Origin: Ceratothoa steindachneri
Taxonomy: Eukaryota; Arthropoda; Malacostraca; Isopoda; Cymothoidae
DNA: 64,000 nucleotides
Assembly (NCBI GenBank): GCA_963969495.1
Contig: OZ018317.1
Location: 218,836,651 to 218,900,650 of the forward strand
Direction of reading: 5' to 3'
In this document: one piece after another, positions 11,030-22,926 of the stretch
Position numbering within the stretch: the first letter of the stretch is position 1
Layout of the letters: each line of letters opens with the position of its first letter
Notes under the pieces: model-generated
What the model saw: only the letters and a program-made list of their open reading frames with translations
Databases searched by the model: none
What the model was told of the DNA's origin: nothing
Made by a program: the position numbers and the translations under genes

Positions 11030-12300
11030 ACGGCATCCTCAACCCACTAACACAATCACACACTCCGCCCCCACCCCTCCTTCCTTCACAAAAACATTCG
11101 CTGCTGCTGCCGGCGCAACGGTGCCCACATCTCTCCCTGCCCTACCCCAGACACACCCAACCCCAGCAGCAACTCAGACTCAACCACATATTCCGACCCC
11201 CGCCCCCACCCAGAGACCCCCACTACTCCCGACAACCATCCCTACCCCACACCACACACCCACCCCTACTCTACACCACACACTCAACGAGACCACACAC
11301 CCAAAGCTACACCTGGCCGCCTTGCTCTCAGCGGTGGCAAAAGACATGTCGAGGGGTGCCCCCCGATTATACTCATAGATACTCAACACACTGTTCGTCT
11401 CGCACGGTTTAGAGCAGATCACCTTCCCCGAGAAGTGTTCTCTCTAATCGACGAGGAGCACACACAGAAGACCCGCACTCCTTCCCCCACCCTGATGGAC
11501 ATGAACACCTTCCCCCTGGACCCACCGCCCCCTCACAATCTGCCCCCCCTCCTCCCGCCCTTCTGTCGTTGCCCCTCTCACCACTGTACCCTCCCACCTC
11601 TCTTCCAAACGCCTCCTCTCCTCCCTCCACTGCTACCACTCCTTCCTCCTCTACACCTAAACTCCTTCCTACCACCAGCACTCCTTCGGCATCCACTTCC
11701 GCCCCTATTGCCTCTAACCCCCTCCTACCGCCCCCACTCCCTCTCTCACAGCCTCCAACCCTTCTCCCACTGATACCACAACGGCCACCTCCTCCTTCCC
11801 CAAGACCACAACACCCCGCATTAAACCAAAAAACTCAACCACATAACCCCATTCCACACGCACAACCACGCGTAAAGCTGACCAACCCCGTCCCTGCTGT
11901 TGCCTCTTCTCCTCCTTCCACCCCTCCTTCTCCGCCTTCCCAACCTCCTCCCTCTCCCGACACCCCCCATCTCATAATCGGCACCTCCACTACCATATCT
12001 AGCCCCCCTCTATTAGCTCTACTCCCTCCTCCTCTGCTCCTAACTCCTCCCTCAGAGACTCTACTCTCTTCAACCTTCCCTCCACGACCACCACCCACTC
12101 TTCCTAATTCTCTAACCCTCCCTCCGCAGGACACACTTGCCCTCTACCACGGCCTGCCCACCCAATAACACCACAGAAAACCTCTCCACTCCCTCGAAAC
12201 CACAGGCGACGCGCGTAAAGGTACTCGCTCCCCACGCCTCCTGGGCAATAACCAAGGAGGGGGGAAGGGTCCCGGCTAAATCAGCCTCACGCGCACTCCG
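11030..12300 (+). other. Proline/threonine-rich linker region of LINE-A
   Basis: Between the zinc knuckles and the endonuclease, the plus strand is almost entirely C, A and T. It translates in more than one frame into Pro, Thr, Ser and Leu-rich text (open frames 11121-11378, 11435-11773 and 11569-12168). This is probably a rapidly drifting hinge of ORF1/ORF2. With no conserved motif, the reading frame that was once used cannot be fixed. Confidence 0.55.
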
Positions 12301-12314
12301 CTCACGTCAATAGG

Positions 12315-13299
12315 ACGCCTCAACGTAACACAACTAAACGTACGCAGTTGGCACGGTATTCCCCATACTGTTGCCAACTGAGTCCTAAACATACAATGAC
12401 CTGACGTAATACTCTTGAACTCGACCAGCTTACACCCTCCCAACAACAGACTCCGCATTGCAGGCTACCACACATATCTAACTCCACAAGCGCCTCACCT
12501 AGGATCATTGATCCTAATAAAGCGCTCTATACACCACTTCCTCATCCAAACACACGATGACTCTTTTCTAGCCTACAAGATACAGACAAACTGCGGCCCC
12601 ATCCTAGTGGCCACGCACTACAGACCACCACGCCTACAATCAAACATAGAAGTCCCACTCCGGGCTCTATCAAACCACAACCTTCCTATCTTCTTTGCGG
12701 ATGACCTCAACGCTTTCCACCCAGCACTCCTTTCCAACACCACGAATGATGCAGGAAGGTACCTGGCCGGTGCCCTGGCGTGTTATCGCTGGGAGCACAT
12801 CGGCCCGGCCTTCCCCACTTTCTTCGGTCCTCGCGGAGGAACCACGTCTCCGGACGTGGTCTTCCGCAACGACCAAGCTACACGCTTCTACACTTACATC
12901 TCACCCGGTCCCCGCGTACTCTCTGACCACATACCGATATGCCTTATCATATCCACATCTCCCATACCAATACCCACACTACCTCTCTTCGACTACAAAA
13001 ACACGAACTGGGAAGAGTTCAAGAGACACATAACAGATAACACGCCACAAAACCTCGACCTGGACCACAATAATCCAGACATGTTAGACGACCACTGGTG
13101 CTCAATCTTAAACACTATAACCACAGCACGCAACCTACACACACCACACAAAACCTACACATGCATAAAAATTTTTACCTATTCCATACACACGCAGAGA
13201 CTCATCGCACAGTACAACAATCACTACACTAGAGGCCCACGAAGACACAACATCACTTACCTACGTGCCCGCATCCTACAGTGCGTGCAGCCTAGATAG
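12315..13299 (+). pseudogene. LINE-A APE-type endonuclease domain
   Basis: Family role: nicks target DNA to prime reverse transcription. The clean frame 12415-13299 (294 codons) includes ILVATHYRPPR (residues 62-73) and the catalytic FADDLNAFHP block (94-103), where the usual GD-N-H motif keeps Asp, Asn and His but has lost Gly. TSPDVVF follows at 144-150, and the signature LSDHIPI at 169-175. The true N-terminus extends upstream in the same frame (LNVTQLNVRSWHG near 12320), but TGA codons at 12379 and 12397 interrupt it. Confidence 0.85.
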
Positions 13300-13589
13300 G
13301 AACCGGCAGTGGCGAGAGGTCGTCTGCATCGCGGACGACACTCAGTGCACTGACCCCTCCTTCTTTTGGCGGCGCGTAAAAAGGATGCTAGGCACCGATC
13401 CACCCAAATCATCACCCTCCAAGTAAATAACCAAACACTCACAAACACCAACGTCATCCACGACGCATTTAGGTCCCACTGGGACACAGTAAACACACAC
13501 ACAACCCCCTCAAACCACACGCGCAAGAGCACTTCCAGGAAGTCCAGGAGTGGTGTCGGGCCCACGCTAACGAGATAAGGCCCGCCCCC

Positions 13590-14739
13590 TTGATACGAAT
13601 GGAACTGCTCGACTACACATCCACACTGACAACTCCTATCACTGTCGAGGAAACAAAACACTACATTAAAACAACACCAAAACGTGCACAAGGCCCCTCC
13701 GGGCTACCAGCCACACTAATAGACAACATTCCCGCAAACATATACCACACACTTACACACCTATTCAACGCCTTACTAGCCTCAGGCCACTTCTACAAAA
13801 TATTCAGTCTCTCACAACATACTTCTACACAAAACGAACAAAGACCCCAAACACCCAAACAATTACAGGCCTATTTCTCTATTAGAGGACCTAAGCAAAA
13901 TACTCGAACGTATGATCAACTGCCGCCTACGGGACTACCTGGAAGAGAGGGATTGGTTCTCCCCCCCCCCCACTAATACGGGTTGAAGAGGGGCCGTCTA
14001 CTCAGGCGGCTGTCACCATCGTTCACGACAGAATACAGAAAAAACGCCAGGTACATCAAAATACACCCCCTCGTCCTCACCAAGGACGTGGAGAAGGCCT
14101 TTGATAAAGTGTGGCAGGAGGGACTCCGTTGGAAACTCGCCAACAATACGGAGTTACCTCTCTGCACCAGAAGGTTCTTCTCGCATTACCTCACTGAACG
14201 GAGATGCCACATAAAATACAACAATACTCGCGGCACAACCCTTCACACCACGCTCAGGTGTTCTCCAAGGAAGCGTACTGGCAACCACACTTTACATCAT
14301 GTACACAAACGACACCGCACGCCCACCCGAAAACTGCTGTCACACATACACAGTGTCCTACGCCGATGACGAGACCATTCTCGTCAGCAGCCGTGGACCA
14401 GACGAGATCGCGCTCCACGCACAAATATTACTAGACGCTAAGACAGAATACGAGGATAAATCGTTGATTGCCACGAATCCTCAGAAGACACAGATGACAC
14501 TCTTCAGCGCAAGAGATCACTTCATGCATAACCTACAAATCTGCTCACACACACCAGACATGAACCATCTAAACCCAACAAGGCTCAACTACACACAACA
14601 TACAAAAATCCTTGAGGAAACTTTTGACAAGACTCTTCAGTTCAATATACACCAGAACATAATACAAGCAAGAGCCGAACGTACAAACACAATGCTGCGC
14701 AGGTTCTACCCTGCGGGCAAAAAACTTCAGTTACACTAA
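13590..14739 (+). pseudogene. LINE-A reverse transcriptase
   Basis: Family role: RNA-templated DNA synthesis during insertion. Ordered RT landmarks occur across shifting frames. These are KRAQGPSGLPATLIDNI (near 13680), NYRPISLLEDLSKILERM (near 13860), TKDVEKAFDKVWQEGL with the first catalytic Asp (14077-14124), and SYADDETILVSS with the catalytic YADD box at 14359-14370. A thumb-like segment (TNPQKTQMTLFSA) follows before the stop at 14739. At least three frameshifts separate the blocks, so no full protein can be made. Confidence 0.85.
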
Positions 14740-14744
14740 TATAA

Positions 14745-15067
14745 AACACTCGTGTGATCTCTTCTCGCACACGCCCCACTGTCACTCGTAGCTGCGAGTG
14801 ACACGTGGCAGCAGAAGGTTCAGCGCATTCAGAACTCTGCTCTGAAACGCGCTTGCCGCTCTCCCTTGTACACGAGAATGTCCACACTACACGACAAAAA
14901 ACAAATTAGCACCCCTCAACACATACGCTCACACCAGACTCACAAAACAACTCGGGAAACTCACCAGAGACCCCTTATACACCGCACTACACCCAAGACG
15001 GTATCCGATGGCACTGCGATACCCCGCAGCCCATGACCACCCGCAACCAATACCGTTCTTCGAATAA
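14745..15067 (+). pseudogene. LINE-A C-terminal tail of ORF2
   Basis: After the RT frame ends, a different frame reads WQQKVQRIQNSALKRA near 14805 and SPLYTRMSTLHD near 14860, then AALHPRRYP-type sequence near 14990. This is the usual tail of this LINE group, where a W-x3-LQ-x-QN motif follows the RT. It is broken by stops. The 3' UTR runs on to the LINE-B junction around 15340. Confidence 0.65.
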
Positions 15068-15349
15068 GTTATAAGCATCATGAATAACGCGTTTCCAACT
15101 AAGCAGACGCGCTCTCCTTCCTGACCACCCTCCGACCGTCGTCCAGTCAAGAACACCTCCAGAACCACCCAACCACACCACGCATCGGTGTCTGGCCACC
15201 GACCTATCAACTCTTCCTATCCCCTCTCAAGTTATTTCCGCACCCTTTTCCTCTACGACTGCCTGTTCGCCTGTGTTACACAGTGATCTCTCTATGTCCT
15301 TTCTATACACATTCATTCATTCTCGCCAATTCTGTCCACCTTTATTACG

Positions 15350-16274
15350 GCTTGCACACAGAAGAAGAACTCAAAGAAGAATAAGAAAGAGAAAACAAGT
15401 ACCTCAAAATCACAGAAATAATCAAATTCGGCCACCATACTCATGTTTTCAAAGTAGTGTGTATATCATCGGAAATGGTCAACAAAGCTACGAACAACGG
15501 AATTCTGGCATTCAGAATGCGGATACCTTCAGAAAACATCGACATAGGAAAATTTATAAATGTTCAGACCTGTTTTCAATGTTATGCGATCGAAGATCAC
15601 GTCACAAGGAACTGCTCCCCAAAAGACATTAGGATCTGCTCAGAGTGTAGCACAATTGGCCATACTTTTCGAGAATGCAATGAACAAGTAAAAAAAATGT
15701 ATCAACTGCCAGAGCCAGCATCGAACTATGGCCATTAACTGTCTAAAAAGAAAGGCCATAATAAACAGGAAAGAAGAAGTGGAAAAAGAAGAAACACAAA
15801 AAAGAGCAAATCAAGCATACGCCAATATACCAAAAGCCACAGTAAAAGAAATTAAAGAAACACAGGAACAAAAAATTAACATCAACGTTAATGAAGGAAC
15901 CGGCCTTGACATGCTGGCTTGTATAATGTTTGCCTTCATGCATAACATAGCACAACCGGGAACATTCGCCGAGACGCTGAACCTACTTTTAGTAAAGAAC
16001 AGAGTCAGGAAAATGTGGTCCTCCCCCCAACCCTCCTTCAGCATTAATATACGGCGTAACAGCTGGAAAAATGCTGCAGGTAAAAGATATGTTAGATGTG
16101 GGGGCCACACTGGCTGAGGGAGAAGCAGTAGAAGACAATGGCGAATCCAATGAAGAAGAAAAGGATAGTAATAAATCTGAAAAAGCACAAGAAGGAAATA
16201 AAAAAAAGAGGAACCCCCCAAAGAAGAAAAGTCAAACTAAGAATGTGCACAAGGAAACGGATACACAATCATAA
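15350..16274 (+). pseudogene. LINE-B ORF1 (CCHC zinc knuckles plus basic/acidic tail)
   Basis: The frame 15457-15738 reads FRMRIPSENIDIGKFINVQT followed by two CCHC knuckles, CFQCYAIEDHVTRNC and CSECSTIGHTFREC. The first has one extra residue in its spacing. The next frame, 15728-16117, is Lys/Glu-rich and then contains DMLACIMFAFMHNIAQPGTF, a conserved-looking segment. 16071-16274 is a highly charged E/K/N tail. The three pieces overlap in different frames, so the ancestral ORF1 has at least two frameshifts. Confidence 0.78.
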
Positions 16275-16323
16275 ACTGAATCAGAATCAGGAACAGAAAA
16301 TGAAGAACAGAAAATAACAAATT

Positions 16324-17049
16324 ATGGATAACACGATTAAGAAGCTAAAGATCCTTCAAATTAACACCGACGGCGGGAAAAGCAAAAACATACAATATGG
16401 AAATATTTTTAGGAAACTAGATCCTGATGTGATTACAATTTCGGAGCATGGAATAAAAGATGAAGAAACCATGAAAATCTCAAGCTATCATACAATAAAA
16501 AGAATCCCACCGGGGAAAGCTACGATGGTACAGCCAGCGCAATAAAGAGAAACTTAATATACACGCAGAAACGGGAAGTTGACGAAGCCTACATAGCCGC
16601 TACTATCGATATGGAAAATCTACCAACCCCCCCGTCGCTCGTATAAGCCTATATACTCTTTTATGGAGCTACTACACAAAAACAACCCATCAATTCTCCT
16701 GGGGGACCTCAACGCCAGGCTCCCAGAATCAGGGTACCGCACAAACAACAACGCAGGGCGGAACCTAGAAACAATAATGGACAGAAATATATTAAAAAGA
16801 ATAGGCCCGGAATTCCCAACATATATCACAAAAAGAGTTTCAACTAAATCGGACATAATAATGACAACAGAGAACTTCCCGTATAATACTTATATTGAAC
16901 CGATACCCAACCCCTGTAGCGACCATATCGGAGTTTTGGTGACTGTAAATCAAAACTCGATACAAGTCTCAATCAAGCTTCGAAAAGCCTACAGTAAAGC
17001 GAACTGGCAGACATACACAGCTATGTTAAATAGTCATGAACAGCCATAA
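16324..17049 (+). pseudogene. LINE-B endonuclease domain
   Basis: The first frame, 16324-16545, begins with an ATG and reads KILQINTDGGKSKN and LDPDVITISEHGI, the start of an APE-type endonuclease with the metal-binding Asn and Glu region. A frame change follows. The second clean frame, 16663-17049, holds SILLGDLNARLPESG with the GD-N core, RIGPEFPTY, KSDIIM and PCSDHIGVLVTV with the SDH signature. Both halves are intact in sequence character, but they are separated by a frameshift and a short disrupted interval. Confidence 0.83.
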
Positions 17050-17639
17050 CTGAACGGTAAAAGCATAGACGAACTAGAGGAAATAACCAGAAACTTAATC
17101 AAAAATATAAAAAGAGCAAACGAAGCAAGTGTGCGAAAAATCAAATACCGAACTCTACCACATCCAAACTGGACTAAAGAAATGAAGAAGAAAGCAAGAA
17201 AAGTCCAAGAAAAATAGTCGGAAATAAGAATTTTCGGTACAAACAGACAAAGAAGCGGGGAATTAAGAAAACTGAAAGAGGAAATGGTATTTTTGATAAA
17301 AAGAGCAACACAAAGAAAACTGGAAAGAATTCACAAACAAAATAGAGGTCAGGAAAACCCCAAGGGAGCCCTGGAGAATGATAAAAATAATCAAAGGAAA
17401 CCCATCAAGAGAGCGAATATAAATAAAGAACGAGCAAAATGAATACCTCAAAAGCAAAGCGGAAATAGAAGAGAAGTTTAGAGGACATTGGGAAAAATTT
17501 TATACAATAGAAGAATTAGATTCAACAGAGAAACAAGAAATGGTCATCGAAAACCTAAGAAGAAACATAAGGAGAATAGCACCACTTAGAAGAGTCGATG
17601 CGAGTACAGACGAGTAACGCGGGATTAGGAGCTCTAATC

Positions 17640-18365
17640 ACTCTGGAGGAGATTAAAAAGAACAATCGCCACCTTTAAACAAAAGGCACCCGGAAATACC
17701 TGTCTCACAAAACAAAACTACGGAAAAGCGCTTGAAAAGATACTATTATATATTAAAGATCTATTCAATGCATTCCTAAATGTCGGTGCCTACCCACGAA
17801 TCTTTAAAGTAGCGAAGATGGTTTTCCTTCACAAACCAGGAAAAACACCGACATCGGTTTCAAATTACAGACCAATATCGCTGCTTAATTTTCTGGGAAA
17901 GGTATTCGAGGAAATACTGAATACGAGACTGGTGGAACACCTAGAAAAGTCAGGGAAATACAACAAGCACCACTACGGCATCAGGAAGAGAAGAGACGCA
18001 ACTATGGCGCTCGCGATCATAACCGAAAAGATCGCACAGGAAAAATCTGAAAAAGGATATGTGGACGTGGTACTCCAGGACGTCGAGAAAGCCTTCCACA
18101 AGGTGTGGGTGGATGGGTTAAAATACAAACTCCTCCAACTCGATCTCGGCAACCGGATGGAGAGAATCCTGGCTGACTACGTAACAAACAGAGAGGCGTA
18201 CATTGACATCGAAGACCACGAAGGACCCAAATTCCAGCTGAAAACTGGGGTCCCACAAGGGGGGTGCCTGAGCCCCACTTCTTAATCGATGTACACAACG
18301 GATATGCCACCTCCATTAACAAAGGGTTGCATGAATGTGCAATACGCCAGCCAGGACAACAGAGC
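17640..18365 (+). pseudogene. LINE-B reverse transcriptase
   Basis: The frame 17818-18285 (155 codons) carries VFLHKPGKTPTSVSNYRPIS, LQDVEKAFHKVWVDGL (first catalytic Asp kept, FD changed to FH) and TGVPQGGCLSP. It then stops. The expected YADD box is at about 18340-18360 but reads YASQDN, so the catalytic pair is broken by a small insertion or substitutions. Upstream (17100-17640) and downstream (18365-18900) regions are decayed connection and thumb sequence with many stops. Confidence 0.82.
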
Positions 18366-19220
18366 GAGAGATCTAAAATATAAATGAATTCAAAAGGGGA
18401 TGGAAAATTAAAACCAACCTGAACAAATTTAAAATAATACCGATAATGAGAGTAAAAGAGGACATGATAACCATCAACGGTACATAATACAGATACACAG
18501 TCGAAGGAAAAGTGCTGGGCCTGCAGATGGGGGAAGAGGATACCGCGCCCACATAAAGGAGAGGATTACCAGGGCTAAATCAGGACTGAGATTGTTATTC
18601 AGCCTGAAACATCTGGAACTGAAAAGAAAAAAGACGCTCTACAAATCATTTGTAGAGTCGGTACTGGTGTATCCAGCGATCCCCATCCACAAAACAACTA
18701 AGACAAACAAACAAAAATTACAAAGAGTACAAAATAAAGCGGCCTCCTTATAACTAATACAAGGCGCCGAGAAAGAAAAAGACAGCGAAATAATAGATAC
18801 GGCAGGGCTGGACCCAATAAATAAAATTATTGAGAAACGGACCAAAGAAATCTGTCAAAAAATTGAAGTAGATAGATAACCAGGAGACTATAAGAACTCT
18901 AGAAATAGAAAACCTCAATTACGACCGTCAAGTCTTCCCCAGCAGTAGGCTCCGCCTACGGCGAGAAGAAGACCCAATAATCACATAAAACAAAAAAACA
19001 ACCGAACAAGCAAAAACTATTACAAAGGCATGAATGCCTGAAGACGAAGACATAGGTAATGAAGAAGATAGAACCCCCCAAAAACTTAGAAGTAACCAGA
19101 TAGTAAACATAATCCGAAAAGAAATTAGAAGAGCATAAAAAGACAGAAAAAAAAGAGACCAGCCAGTATCATGGCATTTTTTAACTTTCTCTTCTCTCAC
19201 ACACACTAACACTCATTTTC

Positions 19221-19899
19221 TGTCCTGTTTTACCTCCAAAATGAAAAGATATTCATGTAGGTATCATGGCAAATATAATGTTATATTTATATTTTCTCAG
19301 CATATTAAACGCTACTTTATACTAGTGCGTGACTTGGCGTCTTTTGAACTCTAGCGATGTCTGGCAATCTATCTCTTAAGACTGAATCAGAGATGCAAGC
19401 TTGGCAAACTACTGTAGTTTATGAAGATTTTTGGACGTGAATTTACGTGTTTTACGATATGGTGATTAATTATTATATTTGATTGACATAACTCATAGTA
19501 TTTTGTGATAAAGGCATTCCAGTGCTAATTTAAGGAATTTTACGTCTATGACAGTGGGTGTGTTTGTTTTTGGTATATTTCTAGTATAGGCCTAGGACTC
19601 ATCCTATTTGGCCTAGGCCCTAATAGGACTGGGTCTATCATTTCAATCAATTAGGCCTAATTTGTTTTAGATTCAGATGGTGTGATTTTTATTACAAAAT
19701 AATTATCTTTTTAAAAATAGTTAAAGTAGTGAATTAAAGTCATAGTAAATTCGGTTTAAAAGTACCTACTATAATTTTATATTTTCTAACTGGTCTTTTC
19801 AGCGTCTTAATGTGTAAAAACTAAAATATATTTGGCAAATATATCTTAACCATAAGTAAGTGAAAAATTACTACAACGATCGAAGGCATTAAAAAAAAA
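19221..19899. other. AT-rich flank between LINE-B and the hAT relic
   Basis: Sequence with no recognisable coding. It contains GATGTCTGGCAATC near 19358, which weakly echoes the terminal motif found at 22745-22760, but in an orientation that does not make a proper inverted pair. Confidence 0.4.
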
Positions 19900-21825
19900 A
19901 GAGTGGGAGGAACGGTTCAAGTGGTTGCCATGGATTGCCAATGAATGTTATTGCAAATGGTGTAAATGCTCTTTAACGAATTTGCGAAAATCTGCATTTG
20001 AGGAACATGCGAAAACAATGAAGGATAGAAATGCTGCCAGTTCTTTTGTAGGCTCTCGCAAAATAACAGACATTTTCAAAAAGAACACTGTTTGCTTATC
20101 AAAAGAACTAAAATAATTTCAACAGCTTGTCACTGTAATGTTCATTCAATCATTCATCAAACCGAACTTATTGCTGAATATGGAAAAGTGAGTATTCTTG
20201 AAAATGTGAAATTGCAAAGTGTATGTGCTTGATAAAAAATGTCGTCTCATTGGCATTGTTTGAAGAGCTGCTCGACGATCTTCGCGGTAAGAAATATTCC
20301 TTATTGATAGATGAATCACAGATGCCAGTGTGACAAAACATTTGTAAGATATTTTTCAAAGAAAAAGCAAACTATACAAACAGCATTCTTGGGTTTAATA
20401 CCCGTTGTTTCTACAACTGGACAAAGTTTGTTTGATGCAATTAATTATGTCTTGAAGCTCAATGCTATTGATATAACCAATTGCATTGGATTGGGCAGTG
20501 ATGGTGCATATAATTTATCTGGCGAGGCAAACTCCGTATTTTCGAGATTCATAAATATTAATCCGGATATCACTTTTATTAAGTGTACTTGCCACAGTTT
20601 AGCCTCGTATGCAGAAAAAGCCTTCAATACGTTGCCTCCATGTTTGAGTTATATTATTTCTGAAATTCCTCGCTGGTTCAGTCTAAGTTCTCTACGTCGA
20701 GAAGATTACAAGAACATATATACCACTATGAGCGACAGAAATGAACAACATGCAAGAATTATAACCCCAAGTGTTACACGCTGGCTAGTCCGAGGAAAAT
20801 GCATATATGAAATCTTAATTCAGTGGGAAGAACTGAAAGCATATTTCCACTCCATTGTTGACAAAAGTTATACTGTTATAACAGTGAGGAAAAGGTTTGC
20901 TGATGAAGAAAATAAACTTTATCTAACTTTTGTTTGCCCCTTGATCCAGAATTTTGAATCTCTCAATGCCTCATTTCAGGCCACAAACCCTGACCCTACA
21001 AAATTATTTCACGAACTTGAAGAGTTTCGGGAGTTTTTGCTCAAAAGACTTTACCATGATATTCAAGAGAGGAAATTACCCTGGTTACCAAGTGATGGTA
21101 AACTTAATGACAAATTTGAATAGGACTTAAAATGGAGTACCATTTCTGTTGAAAGAAAGATAGCAATCCAGAAAAAACTGTCGTGCCTCTTTGACTAAGG
21201 CGGAAAACCAAATCGATAAACGAATTAACAAGACATCTATGAAAATGAATTACATTAATATTTTATTTAGTCCCAAGAAATCTTTGAGCCAAAAGAAAAC
21301 ACGGTTTAGTGAGCTACCCCTTGCTAAACACGCAAGAGAAGAAAATTATGACGTCTAAAACGTTAGTACCTAGTATGAACGTATCTCCATGAAAACTAAC
21401 CGGAAGGAAGAATTTTCCGATTCAGAAATATCGGCAGACCCAGTCAAACTTTGGGCATTTGTTCAGTGCTACGAGTGCACTGAACTATTACTGCATTCTT
21501 TTAAAAGTACAACATTTGTCGAAAGGGTTTTTTCTCATGTGACAAATGTAAAATTGAAGACCAGAGACAAATTAAGCACTCGTTCTCTCGAAGCAATCCT
21601 TAGAATAAGAACGAATCTCTATGAGAAGAGGAATATGTTGCCGAAATTTTGTGGTAACTGACAAAATGCAAGCGCTCTTCACCAGTTGCATGTACGCTGA
21701 TCCGGAAGCAGACAAATGCGAAAGAGCTAGTGGTAAGGATCAAGTTGCAAGCACTAGTACAACTTCTCTTGTTGCAAATGAAGACTGCGATTTGGATTCA
21801 TTTGAGGAAATCCTTTCAACTATTT
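19900..21825 (+). pseudogene. hAT transposase relic (ZBED5-like / DUF4371-type)
   Basis: Family role: cut-and-paste hAT transposase with an N-terminal BED zinc finger, an RNase H-like core and a C-terminal dimerisation domain. 19925-20116 holds the BED-like finger (ECYCKWCKCSLTNL, then EEHAKTMKD). The LLIDES first-Asp block is at about 20300 with a small deletion just after it. The longest frame, 20311-21123 (270 codons), carries CIGLGSDGAYNLSG, KCTCHSLASYAEKAF and PSVTRWLVRGKCIYEIL. The C-terminal block RVFSHVTNVKLKTRDKLS lies at 21389-21661. Stops near 20113, 21123 and 21661 and several indels make it non-functional. Confidence 0.85.
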
Positions 21826-22662
21826 TTTTAAAATGCCGGTTCTCTAAACAGTCACCAACGGCAATTCAGATTTGGATATGACACAAAAAAATTCAAAGAG
21901 GAAGGCCGTATTTGCAGGGCAAAAGGATCTGGACGACCAATGACATCAGAAGAGACGGCCGAGCGGGTTCGCCAAAAACTTTTGCGAAGCCCCAAGAAGT
22001 CCATAAGAAGAAGTCTGGAAACTCAGATTCCTTCAACGACAGTTTCGCGCGTCCTGAGGAAACGCTTGCTAATGAAACCCTACAAGCTGCAGCTAGTTCA
22101 GGCCATAACGGCAGATGACAAGCGAAAGCGCAAACAATTCTGTGTTGATATGCAAGAGAAACTTGAAGAAGACGAGTTCAAGGAACGTCTTGTTTTCAGT
22201 GATGAGCCACATTTCATACGAATGGCAGAGTCAATAAGCATAATGTTCGCATTTGGGGCAAAGAAAATCCCCATGAGGGACTCACCGAAAGTGAATGTGT
22301 TTTGCGCCATCTCCAAGAACCATTTTCATGGCCTGTTTTTCTTTGAGGGAAATGTGACCGGCCATGTTTATCTGCAAATGCTTCAGAACTGGCTACTGGA
22401 TGGGCTCATTGCAAATGAACAAGAAGACTTCATTTTTCAACATGGCGGGGCTCCACCACACTGAAAGCTCACTCTGTCGGCTTATCTCAATGACAATCTG
22501 CGAGGAAGATGGATCGGGCGTGCTGGTGATGAAGACAATGTGCTGTTGAAATGGCCACCACGTTCACCTGACCTTGCAATTATTTTTCTCTATTTGACTT
22601 GACTATGTAGTTTCTGTGATATTTACATTTCAAATGATATCGAATTTTTTTTAAACACCCGG
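21826..22662 (+). mobile_element. mariner/IS630-type transposon of the DUF4817-associated group, 5'-truncated
   Basis: The clean frame 21940-22464 (174 codons) follows RFGYDTKKFKEEGRIC upstream in the same frame. It contains TTVSRVLRKRLLMKPYKLQL, LVFSDEPHF (first catalytic Asp) and DSPKVNVFCAISK. IFQHGGAPPH follows, where the second catalytic Asp is now Gly, and then a stop. GRWIGRAGDEDN and WPPRSPDLA (third Asp) follow in another frame. The right end TTTTTAAACACCCGG at 22647-22662, followed by TA, fits a terminal repeat for this group. No left terminal repeat was found. It sits in the 3' part of the hAT relic. Confidence 0.83.
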
Positions 22663-22744
22663 TATATTATCTCTGTATTCCCGTCTGTCCTTTTTCTGGA
22701 TGAAGTCCCTTTTTCACGGTGATTCTGTCCTTTATTTCTCTCAA

Positions 22745-22760
22745 ACGTCTGGCAACACTG
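22745..22760 (-). repeat. Candidate hAT terminal inverted repeat (right end)
   Basis: The plus strand reads ACGTCTGGCAACACTG. Its reverse complement begins CAGTGTTGCCAGACGT, a start typical of hAT ends. It lies about 900 bp beyond the hAT coding relic and just past the inserted mariner, as expected if the mariner landed in the hAT 3' region. The matching left end was not found. Confidence 0.45.
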
Positions 22761-22814
22761 GTCGGGACAATGAAAGTAACTTTTCATGCATTTTTCACGT
22801 ATATTTAAAAAAAA

Positions 22815-22926
22815 CATCCGTAGTGGACAAATTAGGCAAAATAATTAAAAAAAAAAATCCGTAGTGGACAATGAATTAAAATAAAATAGATTATAAACAA
22901 AGTTAATTAAAAGATCCGTAGTGGAC
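22815..22926 (+). repeat. Three spaced copies of an ATCCGTAGTGGACA motif
   Basis: The 14-base motif occurs at about 22816, 22857 and 22913, separated by AT-rich spacers of unequal length. It could be a decayed tandem repeat or a cluster of binding sites in a transposon end. Function unknown. Confidence 0.7.

Larger units (their letters stand above)
10180..15340 (+). mobile_element. LINE-A: non-LTR retrotransposon, near full length, decayed
   Basis: Plus-strand order: zinc-knuckle ORF1, a long proline-rich linker, an APE-type endonuclease, a reverse transcriptase with a YADD centre, and a C-terminal tail. This is the layout of an arthropod I/Jockey-group LINE. The coding strand is strikingly C-rich and G-poor. 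Frameshifts and stops occur throughout. It is followed immediately by a second, related LINE (LINE-B). Exact ends are not defined because no target duplication was found. Confidence 0.8.
15345..19220 (+). mobile_element. LINE-B: second related LINE, 5'-truncated, decayed
   Basis: Starts inside an ORF1 and runs through endonuclease, RT and 3' tail on the plus strand, directly after LINE-A. Its endonuclease shares block order with LINE-A (AGR, RIGP-FPT, NTYI, SDHI), so the two belong to one clade. LINE-B coding DNA is A-rich instead of C-rich. Its 3' region (18950-19220, with CTCTCACACACACTAAC) recurs in reverse complement at 23390-23790. Confidence 0.8.

Noticed and set aside
11409..12134. Gly-rich minus-strand frames (95 and 99 codons)
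   Set aside because: Antisense of the C-rich LINE-A linker; the composition alone keeps stops away.
13257..13691. 144-codon minus-strand frame
   Set aside because: Antisense of LINE-A endonuclease/RT sequence with no motif of its own.
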